DNA of 64,000 bases from Blastomussa wellsi (Eukaryota; Cnidaria; Anthozoa; Scleractinia; Plerogyridae), in NCBI GenBank assembly GCA_947652115.1, contig OX393562.1, positions 521,087 to 585,086 on the forward strand, read 5' to 3'. Below, one piece after another: positions 1 through 13,264 of this stretch. Each line of letters opens with the position of its first letter. The stretch's first letter is position 1. Under the pieces are notes generated by a model. The model ran no database searches and was not told the origin of the DNA. It saw only the letters and a program-made list of their open reading frames with translations. Both the position numbers and the translations under genes were made by a program.

Positions 1-819
1 TCATTATTCCACGCGACGTATCTCAATATATGACTTTTGGACATTTTATATTCACTCATTTTATATTCCCTTCGCGCTCGGGCCGCAAATGACATTACGC
101 GGGCACCAATAAACAATAATCCCTCAAAAGGTCTTGTTAATACCCTATAATTTCGACCGAGCACTGAATGGGGAAGCGTACTGCAAAACTTCGTCTGGCT
201 GGACAGTGAAGTGTAATTAACGAACACGTGGCAATGTATGAGAAAAGTCTTCCAATGTACGAATGAACGCGAGCAGAAAATCAAGTACAAAATCAATTCA
301 AATAAACCAAATATAGCTTAAAAATAAACCTCACCATCTATACTGTCAAAGAATTTGTTGTGCAAAGGTTAACGGACCTTCCGCTGATGAACGGTTCCAG
401 GCATCCAGGGGACGGTTCTGTCGCTGAAAGAGCAAACGCTCGAAAGGTTAGAATTTTCTCTTACTGACACGGCACAAATGCATAACTAAATCATAAGACG
501 CAGCTTTAAAAGCTTGTGCTTTTAACAATCTGGTTTCTCTGCAAAGCTTTGAGCTGTTCCTGAATCATAGGTGCACGTGAACAAACCCGCTGCGTGTAAA
601 CTGGTCACAGCTGTTTTCAATGTGGACGAGGGTTTTGCTCAATAGCCAACAACACTTCAAAACCACCAAAACGTCTTTAAAAAATTCTACATAACGGGAA
701 GGATTGGTTGCAAATATGAAATCTTACCTTGCAATTAAACTTCAACCGTAAATCTCACAAAGCAGCTCGCATCAAAGTAGTTTGAGCAGGTCGCGCGGAA
801 CTGTTTTTATCGTTAGCAC

Positions 820-1050
820 CTTTAAAACGGCTTATGTGATTGGACTCCCTTTGTTTGATTTCAGCGAATCAAATCGTGTGTCCCCAGAGCCACTTGTTCC
901 TCGTGCACAGGCCCAGCCGCAAAGAGGGACAAGCGGCTCTGGGGACGAGAAGGGTTTTTACCTTTTTAGACGCTAGATCCAGGCCACAACTGCAGCACTG
1001 CCTGAAGTCTCGTGGGACCATTCTCGTCCCAGGCGGCTCTGGGGACGAGA
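820..1050. repeat. GGCTCTGGGGACGAGA-family foldback fragment
   Basis: It shares a long stretch (GATTTCAGCGAATCAAATCG, CCAGAGCCACTTGTTCC, CGGCTCTGGGGACGAGA) with 36763-37023. It is nested within the larger inverted repeat. The core ends resemble those of hAT-like foldbacks. Confidence 0.7.
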
Positions 1051-1056
1051 CAGAGC

Positions 1057-1256
1057 NNNNNNNNNNNNNNNNNNNNNNNNNNNNNNNNNNNNNNNNNNNN
1101 NNNNNNNNNNNNNNNNNNNNNNNNNNNNNNNNNNNNNNNNNNNNNNNNNNNNNNNNNNNNNNNNNNNNNNNNNNNNNNNNNNNNNNNNNNNNNNNNNNNN
1201 NNNNNNNNNNNNNNNNNNNNNNNNNNNNNNNNNNNNNNNNNNNNNNNNNNNNNNNN
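1057..1256. other. Assembly gap (200 N)
   Basis: Two hundred N inside a large inverted repeat. Translated frames crossing it are meaningless. Confidence 1.
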
Positions 1257-1660
1257 GGAACAGCTCAAAGCTTTGCAAAGAAAACCAGATTGTTAAAAGC
1301 ACAAGCTTTTAAAGCTTCGTTTTAACGTTTTGCCACGCATTTGTGCCGTGTCAGTAAGAGAAATTGCTAACCTTTGGAGCGTTTGTTTTGCTCTTTCAGC
1401 GACAGAACCGCCCCCTGGAACCGTACATCAGCAGCTGAAGGTCCATTAACCTTTGCACAACAAATTCTTTGACAATTAATAGATGGTGAGGTTTATTTTT
1501 AAGCTATATTTGGTTTGTTTGAATTGATTTTGTACTTGATTTTCTGCTTGCGTTCCTTCGTACATTGGTAGGCTTTTCTCGTACATTGCCACGTGTTCGT
1601 TGATTACACTTCAGCCAGGCGAAGTTTTGCAATTCGTTTCCCAGTGCTCGGTCTAACGCC

Positions 1661-4500
1661 TCTTACACCATAGGGAGCCCAAACTCAAGTCATTGTTCAA
1701 GTAAAAAGTTGTAAAACATCGATAAAATGCCATTTAAAGTTACCTGTCCTCTTTATTGTTTTCCGCCTTGTGTTTACGAAGCATATCAGAAAACAATCAC
1801 AGAGCGCGCGCAGTCCAGCTGTATGGGTTTTCAAAACAAGATGGCTGCTACCGGACTTCCACCGGTTACTTGACTATTATGCCGCCGGCTACTCTGGTCA
1901 ATCAGCTTGTGACAAAAAAGCTCACTTATAAGCCGCCTAATCTTTCAGTCGGTAACGCCTACTTGAAAACATCTTGAAACACCTTTGCACTTACAATATT
2001 TTGAACCACAACAGAATTGAATTGACTTTAAAATGCTTTCAGAAAAAGTCTCTCAAAATGAGCAGTTGTGTCTTGAACTGTTTGCTTCTTAGATCAGAGA
2101 ATATCCATGGACAAAATAATGTTAATGTATATTTTTGCACCAAATGGAGGCTACTGTTCATCAAATGCCTTGTTTGATATTTGCAGTTTGCTGTTTTCAA
2201 GATCAAAAATTGATGGAAGAAATGCTATCTGATGGCATCACTGGCAACTGGTTTTCTAAGACCGATGCATGGTTAACATAGGCTTCGGATTTTGATACAA
2301 TGATGGTGTGTGGATTCATTCAGTGCATGGAGATCGACTGACTTGCACAAGGGACAATCCAGGAATTAAAAGGTACATGTTACAAAGTTGTATTTGTTAC
2401 AGCGACTTTCCAGGAAATGGACATTGGCTTTAATAATTTATGATATAACTGAAAATGTACAACTTGTACAGCTCATGAAACTTTAATTGGGTAGCATCCG
2501 AGTGGCTTTCAACAGGGGTTTTCATTTGACACAAATTTGAAGTCAGGGTCTGAAATTGGGACCGATATGGTTGCCAATGTGACTGAAGGCTTTGCACACC
2601 TTATAATATGTCATGTGTGCATATGGATTGTGTCTCTCGTAATGCAATCTGGTGACTACAAAATTCAATTTGGCTACTATTTTTTACTACTTGAGTCGCC
2701 AAGTGGCAACAGATTTTTTTATCGCGGGCGCATTCTTGCTCAGGATGGAATTTTTCTTTTGTTGGTTACCAGGGTATCGTATATCAGCTTCTACTTAAAA
2801 GTCGATTAATAAATACAGGAGAGTGCAAGCTATATACAACACAAACGAAATGCAGAAGGCAGTTAGAAACTTAAGGTGAAATATAAAGTATAACTGAAAG
2901 AGAATATTTATGTGTAGTGTAAAAAAAAATCTCTGGCCTCGTGGGCCTCTAGGCTCATACAGGTACATGCAGACTTCACCTTTTTCAGCCTGTCCAAGAA
3001 AATTTGTAAATTTCATGGGACTATAATGTATCACATCTGAATAAAGACTTGATTTTGAAGGCAGTTGAATTAAATTAAATGGCATTGCCGGAATGTTTAC
3101 AAAGTCCTGGACTAAACATCTGGAACTAGATTGAGCAATGTTTAAGATGCTCAAGGTATTTTGGTAATGTTCGAGTTCCATTTTTGTTGGTTGCTGTGGA
3201 AGTGTGTGGAGTTTATTTATTAATTTATTTATTTTGTAAAGAATTTGCCAAAGGCATGTGAGATGCAAAAGAATGTTTCATCTTCTACAAGGCATGTCGC
3301 CCTTGCCCAGCCCACAGTTGTAAAAACAAAATAATGGCCACTCCTCAAAGATACCCCTAAAAGTACTATATTAAGTGAATAAGTGCTCATGAAAAGAAAT
3401 AAAGTAAAAGAATAATTATAAATATTAATAAAATGAACTAGAACAACAACACTTATTATAAATTCCATGTATTGCAGATTGGGAAAATACACAATGCACG
3501 TACATGCACATATGGAAAACAAGTGTAGATTACATCAACAGTAACATTGAGCTTTGGGCTGTGTGTCCAGAGATCTTGGTTCTTGATTTGAACTGGTCAT
3601 TAAGATGTGAGTTTGTACTCCTGTCAAACATTTGTAATTGCAAGGATACTGCCATGGAGGTGAAGATTGGTAGTATACTATACTCTGTTGTTAAGGAGCA
3701 GCAATCATTCTGTCTACCTTCAACAATTCCATTGGCTATCCCTCTAACATTACAAATAAAGACACCTTTTCTTGCCCAGATAAAAGAGCTGTTTTGTTTG
3801 TTCTAACACTTCTAATATTTCACATGTTCATAGACAAAATCAGGGTCTGGAAAGAGTTGTTTTCATAATCCAATTTCATCCAGAATTACATGGCCTCTTA
3901 ACAAAACTATTAATGGAAGAACTTTCAGGGCGTGATTGATGGATGTCATTCACTTCTGTGCCATAATCCTTTGTTACTGTCTTGGCTCTATGTTTGCACC
4001 ATTGACTGCATATTGTGACTCAGATAGATCTCTCAAAGTGTCGCACTGAAACAAAAAAGAAAACAATTTACCAAACAGACAAGTACTTCCAAATTAAAGT
4101 GGTGGACATTTGGTAATTATAAAAAATCAAACATCCAAGCTAAAAATGCTCTTAGAGGCAATATTGTGGGAGAACTAATTTTGGGCAGTTGCAAGGTGTA
4201 CTGAGTGTGATTTCTGCTGTATGCAGTACAGCAGATGGGTGCTTCACTGTGCTTTATCAGACCCCCATCCATTGCCATTGCTGTTCACAGTTGGTGGGTT
4301 TTGTTGACGGTGCAAATTTCTTAGAGATTGTGCTGTACAAGCATCTCTGTTCAGAGAACAGTTAGTCATTGTCACTGGCTGCGCACATGTGAACAATCTG
4401 GGAAGTTTTGAAGGTCTGGCCAGTTAGGAATTTACCAGGGCCATGTGGTCTTCTGGGTGGACTGTTGCTGTCAGTGTGAGGAATGGCTGAGGCTTAGATG
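1661..4500. other. No gene recognised
   Basis: I see no convincing exon or element here. A YY1-like AAGATGGCTGC at about 1837 resembles promoter motifs found upstream of housekeeping genes, but no start codon or exon follows convincingly. Frames at 2795-3522 lack recognisable similarity. Confidence 0.5.
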
Positions 4501-5389
4501 ATGGTCAGCCCCTTGCCAGTGGTCACTGAGTTGGTTGTACTGGAGTAGATGGGTCACATGTGTGATGGTGGTGGTGCAGAGGGTGGTCTGTACATGTATC
4601 TGGGGTTAGTTGCTTTGGCTTTCATAGATGCAGGGTTCAAAATAGCTGCCAGCAGAAGCAGGCACTTTGACAACCTTGGCCGGCAAATTTTCACTGAAGA
4701 AATAGAAAATTCATGTTGATGGCTACTGGGGTACATGCTCATTCACTATTGAGAGGCGGAAAAAATTAGCCTTCACAAAAAAAGCCTACAAAATGAAAGC
4801 TACATGTAAAAGCTGTGATTTTATTTTAAATCCTGTAGCTAGTTTGTTTGACAGTGGGCAGATTTTGCCATAGCATGTTAAGCTTGAGTCTCTTCTCTTG
4901 GTGGCCTTTGTGGCTGTTCGTTACGGCTTTCATAATGTTACTCTTTCTCTCGTAACTTTCTGTAGGTTGTTGGCTCACGTGAGCCCACATTTCAATGTTT
5001 TACAAGAATTGCTTTTACCATTAAATACTTCTTGGAACTGATAACCACAGGCAAGTGAAACTGGATGGTTGTTTCCAAGATTATGTTTACATAAAAACAT
5101 GGTATGTTTATAGAGAACATTATATCCAATGATGATCTGTGGAAATGTTTTGTGATCTATGGAAGTGTCTTGGATTTGCTGAGGTGTTTTTGATCTGTGG
5201 AAGTGTCTTGTCCCTATGCTCTACTGTACTTTCCTTTTTTTTCCCAAAATAAATACATAAAACTGGCTAAACCAAAATTTCCCCTGCCTGTCCGGGAAGC
5301 CTGCTGTCGAAAGCACAATTTCCCCTAAACCTTTCCCAAACCCCATCCTCTTTTGTTCTACAACTCTGTAACTGATCAGTTTCTCTTAC

Positions 5390-5416
5390 CTACGATTTGA
5401 GCATCCTGTGCTAATG
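5390..5416 (-). CDS. Candidate 27-nt exon C, copy 1
   Basis: It lies between TTACTAG and CGTAG|GTAAGA, encodes ALAQDAQIV, and is phase 1 on both sides, so A, B and C join in frame. Equivalent segments occur near 5743, 8948, 11641 and 15447. It is very short, so the evidence rests on repeated splice signals only. Confidence 0.25.
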
Positions 5417-6028
5417 CTAGTAATGAACACAAAGAAAATAAAAACCTTATTAAAATAATGCAGTACTTAAAGGTAGTGAGGATTTGCAGTCAGGCAAAAT
5501 ATCTCCAGAAATTGCAGATGAAGTATCTATCTAAGTTAAGAGGGGAAACCTGTAATAACATTGAAATGGCGAAAACTAGTGAAACATGTGCAATTATCGC
5601 CTTGAATACGTATTACTAATATTATGATTTGAAACTTCTTACGGTTGAACTGTATACATTGCCAGAAACCATCTTACCTCTTTCAACTTTTGTCAAAATA
5701 TGTTCAGGAATTATCCTGACTGGCAATTGTTGGCTCTTACCTTCGATTTAAGCATCCTGTGCTAATGCTAGTAATGAACACAAAGAAAATAAAAACCTTA
5801 TTAAAATAATGCAGTACTTAAAGGCAGTGAGGATTTGCAGTCAGGCAAAATATCTCCAGAAGTGGCAGATCAAGTATCTATCTAAGTTAAGAGGGGAAAC
5901 CTGTAATAACATTAAAATGGCGAAAACTAGTGAAACATGTGCAATTATCGCCTTGAATACGTATTACTAATATTATGATTTGAAACTTCTTACGGTTGAA
6001 CTGTATACATTGCCAGAAACCATCTTAC

Positions 6029-6148
6029 CTCTTTCAACTTTTGTCAAAATATGTTCCGGAATTATCCTGAGTGGCAATTCTAGGCATGATTTGCTCGAAT
6101 GAACCTCTTTTCGGGGCGAAAAAAATTTTTGAGAGCTTTTGCTTTTAC
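6029..6148 (-). CDS. Candidate exon B, copy 1 (unknown protein)
   Basis: A 120-nt open segment between TTTACAG and AGAG|GTAAGA, phase 1 on both sides. It encodes KSKSSQKFFSPRKEVHSSKS and ends RIIPEHILTKVER. Related copies are at 11924-12030 (frame broken), 12318-12437 (intact), and, without acceptor, at about 9233-9345 and 15735-15835. Confidence 0.4.
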
Positions 6149-7272
6149 CTGTAAAGTAAGAAATGCTATCAGATTGGGTAGCATCAATATAATTGCTCAC
6201 CGCCCTTAGAGAAAATTGTAGAACAATGACAGGAATAAAGTTGCGCTAGCCAAAATGTTAACATTAGAAGCCAGCTAGCGCAAATTCACTAGAAAATCTG
6301 GACCATTTACAAACTTCTAAAATTTTTACTAATTATCTGTGAATTGTCAATATCTTGATTTTAAATTGCAATGTCTGTAAATGTGCACACTTAGACATTT
6401 TACAAACCATATAAAATGTATGCAGATTCAAGCAAATTTTGTGCGTGTTCTTGTTGCGTAAAATGTCTGTAAAATCTTCACGGTTTGTTTGTAAACTCAG
6501 TTTGAAATTTAGAAAGATTTTGTGGGATACCTATAAATCCTTGCAAAACCTTCACGTCTTCTCTTTTAAAAAAGGGTCGGAAAAGTCTATTAAAACTTTG
6601 TAAAACAGAGAACATAAAAATGTCAATGAATCGTCTGTAAAATCTGACTAAAAGAACTGCACAAAATCCTAGTGAAATGCATGCAAATAAAGTACACAAA
6701 AATTATCAAAAGTAAAGAAAATGTGTGCAAAATATAGTCAGGATGAGAAAATCTGCATCGAATGTTCACATTTTCCCCGCAAGAGTAGCATTTGAAAACA
6801 AAATCCCAACAAAAACTCTGCAAAATCAATATACCAGTAAAATGTACATATATAATGCACACATAGCATGTCAGCAAGTTTATAATTTTAATAAATCTGC
6901 CCCGAATGCCTAGTTTTTGTATAAAAAGTGCTTTAACATTTTTTACTCTCATTCAAAAGAGTATTATGGCATGCCCTTTTCATTTGGGAAATGTGCCATT
7001 GCTAAAATTATTCATGCCTGGCTACAGATCAATGACATTTTTGATATCCACAAAACATTGTCTTTGTTCATTTGCTGGGAATTGTGTCAAATTGTTCGAG
7101 ATTGTACACAAAATTGATTGATGTAAGCAGGGCAAGGACAGGCAACAACAATTCAGGTAATTATTGTCTTGTGCACTTTTCACAAAAAATGCCTCCGACC
7201 TTTGGCATCCCCTTTTTCCAGAGAAATTAACCTGTTACCATTATACCTGTAAATACGCAATAAGCTACTTAC

Positions 7273-7426
7273 CTAGGCGATTTTTCTTTGTCCACTTCCT
7301 TACGTCTTTGAAGGGAACCTTAAGTTCCGAATTCACCAATTGGCATTTCTCGTGAAAGTTCTTAGGCCTGAGGGCAATAATCTTTTGCCCATCTCTTATT
7401 TTTACTATATTTAATACTTCTTTAAT
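7273..7426 (-). CDS. Candidate exon A, copy 1 (unknown protein)
   Basis: A 154-nt open segment between TTACAG and CTAG|GTAAGT, entry phase 0 and exit phase 1. It encodes IKEVLNIVKIRDGQKIIALR and ends VPFKDVRKWTKKNRLG. Copies exist at 9975-10125 and 16475-16628. I do not recognise the protein. Its exit phase fits exon B at 6029-6148. Confidence 0.4.
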
Positions 7427-9974
7427 CTGTAAAAAATATAGTTTTCCAATTATTTTACAAATTGCATAAGTACAATACTTATCCTGACAATGTGCTTTAC
7501 GTCTACTCCTTATATATTTAAACAAAGAGTTTTTCTGTTAAGGAATATCGGCTGATGGAATGCTCCAAGGAAATTAATGTTTTATGAAGGCCTATCTCGC
7601 CCCCTTCCTTTCATCTATTTATTTATTTATCTATTTATTGGCCTTGCCATTTGGCCAGGTAAATCTTACAGAGCGACAGCTCCAACAAAACATGCCTGTT
7701 GAGCTAGACAGTAGCTTTCCATATTGCAAGGAGAAAATGGATAAAGAAAATGTGTTCAAGACAGGACAGAAAAGTCCACAAGAACGTCGTTGAGGTACCG
7801 GCCCTGGCAAATTTAGTACATTTTGACAATTTTAAACACAGGGATATTTTCAGTCAAATTATTGAAATCTTCCACACGTAGTCATTGTTCTCTGGTGATT
7901 TGGCTGGCGACATTTTCATGACGTAACAACAACAGCATATATTTAACATGTTCAAGTTTTCCTGCCACCATTTATTAGTTATTGGGCAGTAATTCTTCTT
8001 TAATTTGATTCTCCATCATTGGTTTCTGCTAGTGAAGTTTTTTTGTCGGGCCGGCGGGTAGACAGTGACGTCACATATTCGCTGCTGTTCAAACCTGAAA
8101 GTACGGATCTGCAGTGAGTAGTCACATGTGTGATGGTGGTGGTGCAGAGGGTGGTATGTATCTGGGGTTAGTTGCTTTGGCTCTCATAGATGCAGGGTTC
8201 AAAATAGCTGCCCACAGAAGCAGGCACTCTGACAACCTTTGCCGGCAACTTTTCACTGAAGAAATAGAAAATTCATGTTGATGGCTAGTGGGGTACATGC
8301 TCATTCACTATTGATAGTTCACAAAAAAAGACTACAAAATGAAAGCTAAAACCTGTGATTTTATTTTAAATCCTGTAGCTAGTTTGTTTGACAACAGTGG
8401 GCAGATTTTGCCATAGCTTGTTGAGCTCGAGTCTCTTCTCTTGGTGGCCTTTGTGGCTGTTCATTGTTATCACGGCTTTCTTAATGTTCCTCTTTCTCTC
8501 ATAACTTTCTGTAGGTTGTTGGCTCACGTGAGCCCACATTTCAATGTTTTACAAGAATTGCTTTTACCATTAAATATGTTTACTTCTTGGAACTGATAAC
8601 TGCAGGCAAGTGAAACTGGATGGTTGTTTCCAAGATTATGTTTACATAAAAACATGGTATAATGTTTATAGAGAACATTAGATCCAATGATGATCTGTGG
8701 AAATGTTTTGTGATCTATGGAAGTGTCTTGGATTTGCTGAAGTGTGTTTGATCTGTGGAAGTGTCTTGTCCCTATGCTCTACTGTACTTTCCTTTTTTTC
8801 CCCAAAATAAATACATAAAACTGGCTAAATGTAAATTTCCCCTGCCTGTCCGGGAAGCCTGCTGTCGAAAGCACAATTTCCCCTAAACCTTTCCCAAACC
8901 CCATCCTCTTTTGTTCTACAACTCTGTAACTGATCAGGTTCTCTTACCTACGTTTTGAGCATCCTGTGCTAATGCTAGTAATGAACACAAAGAAAATAAA
9001 AACCTTATTAAAATAATGCAGTACTTAAAGGTAGTGAGGATTTGCAGTCGGCAAAATTTCTCCAGAAATTGCAGATGAAGTATCTATCCAAGTGAAGAGG
9101 GGAAACCTGTAATAACATTAAAATGGTGAAAACTAGTGAAACATGTGCAATTATCGCCTTGAATACGTATCACTAATATTATGATTTGAAACTTCTTACG
9201 GTTGAACTGTATACATTGCCAGAAACCATCTTACCTCTTTCAACTTTTGCCAATATATGTTCAGGAATTATCCTGATTGGCAATTTGATGCACGATTTAC
9301 AGGTCTGGACGTCTTCGCTCGGCGAAAAAAATTTTTGTGAAATGAAACATCTGTAAAATCTGACTAAAAGAACTGCATAAAATCATAGTGCAATGCATGC
9401 AAATAAAGTACACAAAAATTATCAAAAGTAAAGAAAGTGTGTGCAAAATATAGTCGGGATGAGAAAATCTGCATCGAATGTTCACATTTTCCCTGCAAGA
9501 GTAGCATTTAAAAACAAAATCCCAACAAACTCTGCAAAATCAATATACCAGTAAAATGTACATATATAATGCACACATAGCATGTCAGCAAGTTTATAAT
9601 TTTAATAAATCTGCCCCAAATGCCTAGTTTTTGTATAAAAAGTGCTTTAACATTTTTTACTCTCATTCAAAAGAGTATTATGGCATTTGGGAAATGTGCC
9701 ATTGCTAAGAATTATTCACACCTGGCTACAGATCAATGACATTTTTGATCCACAAAACATTGTCTTTGTTTATTTGCTGGGAATTGTGTCAAATTTTTCG
9801 AGATTGTACACAAAATTGATTGTAAGCAGGGCAAGGACAGGCAACAACAATTCAGGTAATTATTGTCTTGTGCACTTTTCACAAAAAAATGCCTCCGACC
9901 TTTGGCATCCCCTTTTTCCAGAAACAAATTAACCTGTTACCATTATTCCTGTAAATACGCAATAAGCTACTTAC

Positions 9975-10125
9975 CTAGGGGATCTTCCTTGGTCCACTTT
10001 ATAATGTCCTTGAAGGGAACCTGTTCCGCATTGATGACTTCGCAGTTTTCGTTAAAATACTTTGGCCTTATGACCATAATCCTTTCTCCATCTTTCTTTT
10101 TAACTATATTTTATACTTCTTTAAT
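9975..10125 (-). pseudogene. Exon A, copy 2, with a nonsense codon
   Basis: It has the same splice borders as copy 1 and keeps a frame, but its fifth codon is TAA where copies 1 and 4 have TTA. The rest reads IMVIRPKYFNENCEVINAEQ and ends FKDIIKWTKEDPLG, diverged mostly by amino-acid changes. Confidence 0.4.
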
Positions 10126-12317
10126 CTGTAAAAAAATATTGTTTTCCAGTTATTTTACAAATTGCATTAGTACAATACTTATCCTGACAATGTGCTTTAC
10201 GTCTACTCCTTATATATTTAAACAAAGAGTTGTTCTGTTAAGGAATATTGGCTGATGGAATGCTCCACGGAAATTTATGTTTTATGAAGGCCTATCTCGC
10301 CCCCTTCCTTTCATTTATTTATTTCTTTATCTATTTATTGGCCTTGCCATTTGGCCAGGTAAATCTTACAGAGTGACAGCTCCAACAAAACATGCCTGTT
10401 GAGCTAGACAGTAGCTTTCCATATTGCAAGGAGAAAATGGATAAAGAAAATGTGTTCAAGACAGGACAGAAAGTCCACAAGAACGTCGTTGAGGTACCGG
10501 CCCTGGCAAATTTAGTACATTTTGACAATTTTAAACACAGGGATATTTTCAGTCAAATTATTGAAATCTTCCACACGTAGTCATTGTTCTCTGGTGATTT
10601 GGCTGGCGACATTTTCATGACGTAACAACAACAGCATATATTTAACATGTTCAAGTTTTCCTGCCACCATTTTTTAGTTATTGGGCAGTAATTCTTCTTT
10701 AATTTGATTCTCCATCATTGGTTTCTGCTAGTGAAGTTTTTTTGTCGGGCCGGCGGGTAGACAGTGACGTCACATATTCGCTGCTGTTCAAACCTGAAAG
10801 TACGGATCTGCAGTGAGTGGTCACACGTGTGATGGTGGTGGTGCAGAGGGTGGTATGTATCTGGGGTTAGTTGCTTTGGCTCTCATAGATGCAGGGTTCA
10901 AAATAGCTGCCCACAGAAGCAGGCACTTTGACAACCTTTGCCGGCAACTTTTCACTGAAGAAATAGAAAATTCATGTTGATGGCTAGTGGGGTACATGCT
11001 CATTCACTATTGATAGTTCACAAAAAAGCCTACAAAATAAAAGCTAAAACCTGTGATTTTATTTTAAATCCTGTAGCTAGTTTGTTTGACAACAGTGGGC
11101 AGATTTTGCCATAGCTTGTTGAGCTCGAGTCTCTTCTCTTGGTGGCCTTTGTGGCTGTTCATTGTTATCACAGCTTTCTTAATGTTCCTCTTTCTCTCAT
11201 AACTTTCTGTAGGTTGTTGGCTCACGTGAGCCCACATTTCAATGTTTTACAAGAATTGCTTTTACCATTAAATATGTTTGCTTCTTGGAACTGATAACCA
11301 CAGGCAAGTGAAACTGGATGGTTGTTTCCAAGACTGTTTACATAAAAACATGGTATAGTGTTTACAGATAACATTAGATTCAATGATGATCTGTGGAAAT
11401 GTTTTGTGATCTATGGAAGTGTCTTGGATTTGCTGAAGTGTTTTTGATCTGTGGAAGTGTCTTGTCCCTATGCTCTGCTGTATTTTCTTTTTTTCCCAAA
11501 ATAAATACCTAAAACTGGCTAAACGTAAATTTCCCCTGCCTGTCCGGGAAGCCTGCTGTCGAAAGCACAATTTCCCCTAAACCTTTCCCAAACCCCATCC
11601 TCTTTTGTTCTACAACTCTGTAACTGATCAGGTTCTCTTACCTCTGATGTGGGAATCCTGTGCTAATGCTAGTAGTGAACACAAAGAAAATAAAACCTTA
11701 TTAAAATGATGCAGTATTTAAAGGTAGTGAGATTTCGCCGTCAGGCAAAAATTTCTCCAGAAATTGCAGATGAAGTATCTAAGTGAAGAGGGGAAACCTG
11801 TAATAACATTAAAATGGTGAAAACTAGTGAAACGTGCAATTATCGCCTTGAAGATGAATTACTAATATTATAATTTGAAACTTCTGATGGTTGAACTGTA
11901 TACATTTCCAGAAACCTTCTTACCTCTTTCAACTTTTGCCAAAATATGTTCAGGAATTATCCTGAGTGGCAATTTCGAGGAATGGACTTCTTTTCTCGGC
12001 GAAAAAAATTTTTGCGACCTACTGCTTTACCTGTAAAGTAAGAAATGCTATCAGATCGGGTAGCATCAATATAATTGCTCACCGCCCTTAGAGAAAATTG
12101 TAGAACAATGACAGGAATATAGTTGCGATAGCCAAAATGTTAACATTAGAAGCCAGCTAGCGCGAATTCACTGGAAAAAGAGGGAAAACCTGTAATAACA
12201 TTAAAATGGCGAAAACTAGTGAAACATGTGCAATTATCGCCTTGCATACGTATTACTAATATCATGATTTGAAACTTCTTACGGTTGAACTGTATACATT
12301 GTCAGAAACCATCTTAC

Positions 12318-12437
12318 CTCTTTCAACTTTTGCCAATATATGTTCAGGAATTATCCTGATTGGCAATTCAATGCACGATTTAGAGGTCGTGACTTCTTTG
12401 CTCGGCGAAAAAAATTTTTGCGAGCTACTGCTTTTAC
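12318..12437 (-). CDS. Candidate exon B, copy 3b
   Basis: An intact 120-nt copy with the same phases as 6029-6148. It reads SQKFFSPSKEVTTSKSCIEL and ends RIIPEHILAKVER. A second, frame-shifted copy precedes it at 11924-12030. Confidence 0.4.
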
Positions 12438-13264
12438 CTGTAAAGTAAAAAATGCTATCAGATTGGGTAGCATCAATATAATTGCTCACCGCCCTTAGAG
12501 AAAATTGTAGAACAACGACAGGAATAAAGTTGTGCTAGCCAAAACGTTAACATTAGAAGCCAGCTAGCGCGAATTCACTGGAAAATCTGGACCATTTACA
12601 GACTTCTAAAATGTTTACTAATTATCTGTAAAATGTCAATGTCTTGATTTTAAATTGCAATGTCTGTAAATGTGCACATTTACACATTTTACAAACCATA
12701 TAAAATGTATGTAGATTTAAGCCAATTTTTAAAAATAATGTGCCTGCTCTTGTTGCGTAAAATGTCACGTTTTGTTTGTAAATTTAGTTTGAAATTTACA
12801 AAGATTTTATGAGATACCTAGAAATCCTTGGAAAACCTTCATCTTCCCTTTAAAAAAAGGCTGGGAAAAGTCCAAGAAAACTTCGTAAAATGGAGAACAT
12901 AAAATCTCAATAACTTCTGTAAAATCTGACCAAAAGAACTGCATTAAATACCAGTGAAATGAACGCAAATAAAGTACACAAAATGTTGATCAAAAGTAAA
13001 GAAAATGCGTGCAAAATATAGTCGGGATGAGATCAAATGTTCACGTTTTCCCTACAAGAAATGCATTTGGAAACAAAATCCCAACAAAAATTCTGCAAAA
13101 TCAATATGAAGCCATTGCCTACCATCCTCACAAACTTAAATTCTGAAGAGATCGCCTCCAGGTGTTCCACGCGACCGTTGTCATGAGCCTGGGCACAAGT
13201 CTTGCATTTTCCTCGTTCGGCTGACAACTGCTCGATTTTGAAGGATCATCAGGGACAGTAAGGA

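Larger units (their letters stand above)
155..1655. repeat. Large inverted repeat (foldback element) around the gap
   Basis: The left arm (about 155-563) and the right arm (about 1257-1655) are near-perfect reverse complements over about 400 bp, for example GAGCTGTTCC at 550-559 against GGAACAGCTC at 1257-1266. The interior holds a second repeat family and the assembly gap. No transposase frame is visible. Confidence 0.8.

Noticed and set aside
8116..8304. Small proteins on either strand in the CACATGTGTGATGG block
   Set aside because: Both strands are open across three copies and no splice pattern or codon bias favours one. It may simply be repeat sequence.
10392..10580. Plus-strand protein conserved among array units
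   Set aside because: The frame is broken by an indel between units (compare 7690-7793 and 16972-17074), and conservation is equal on both strands.
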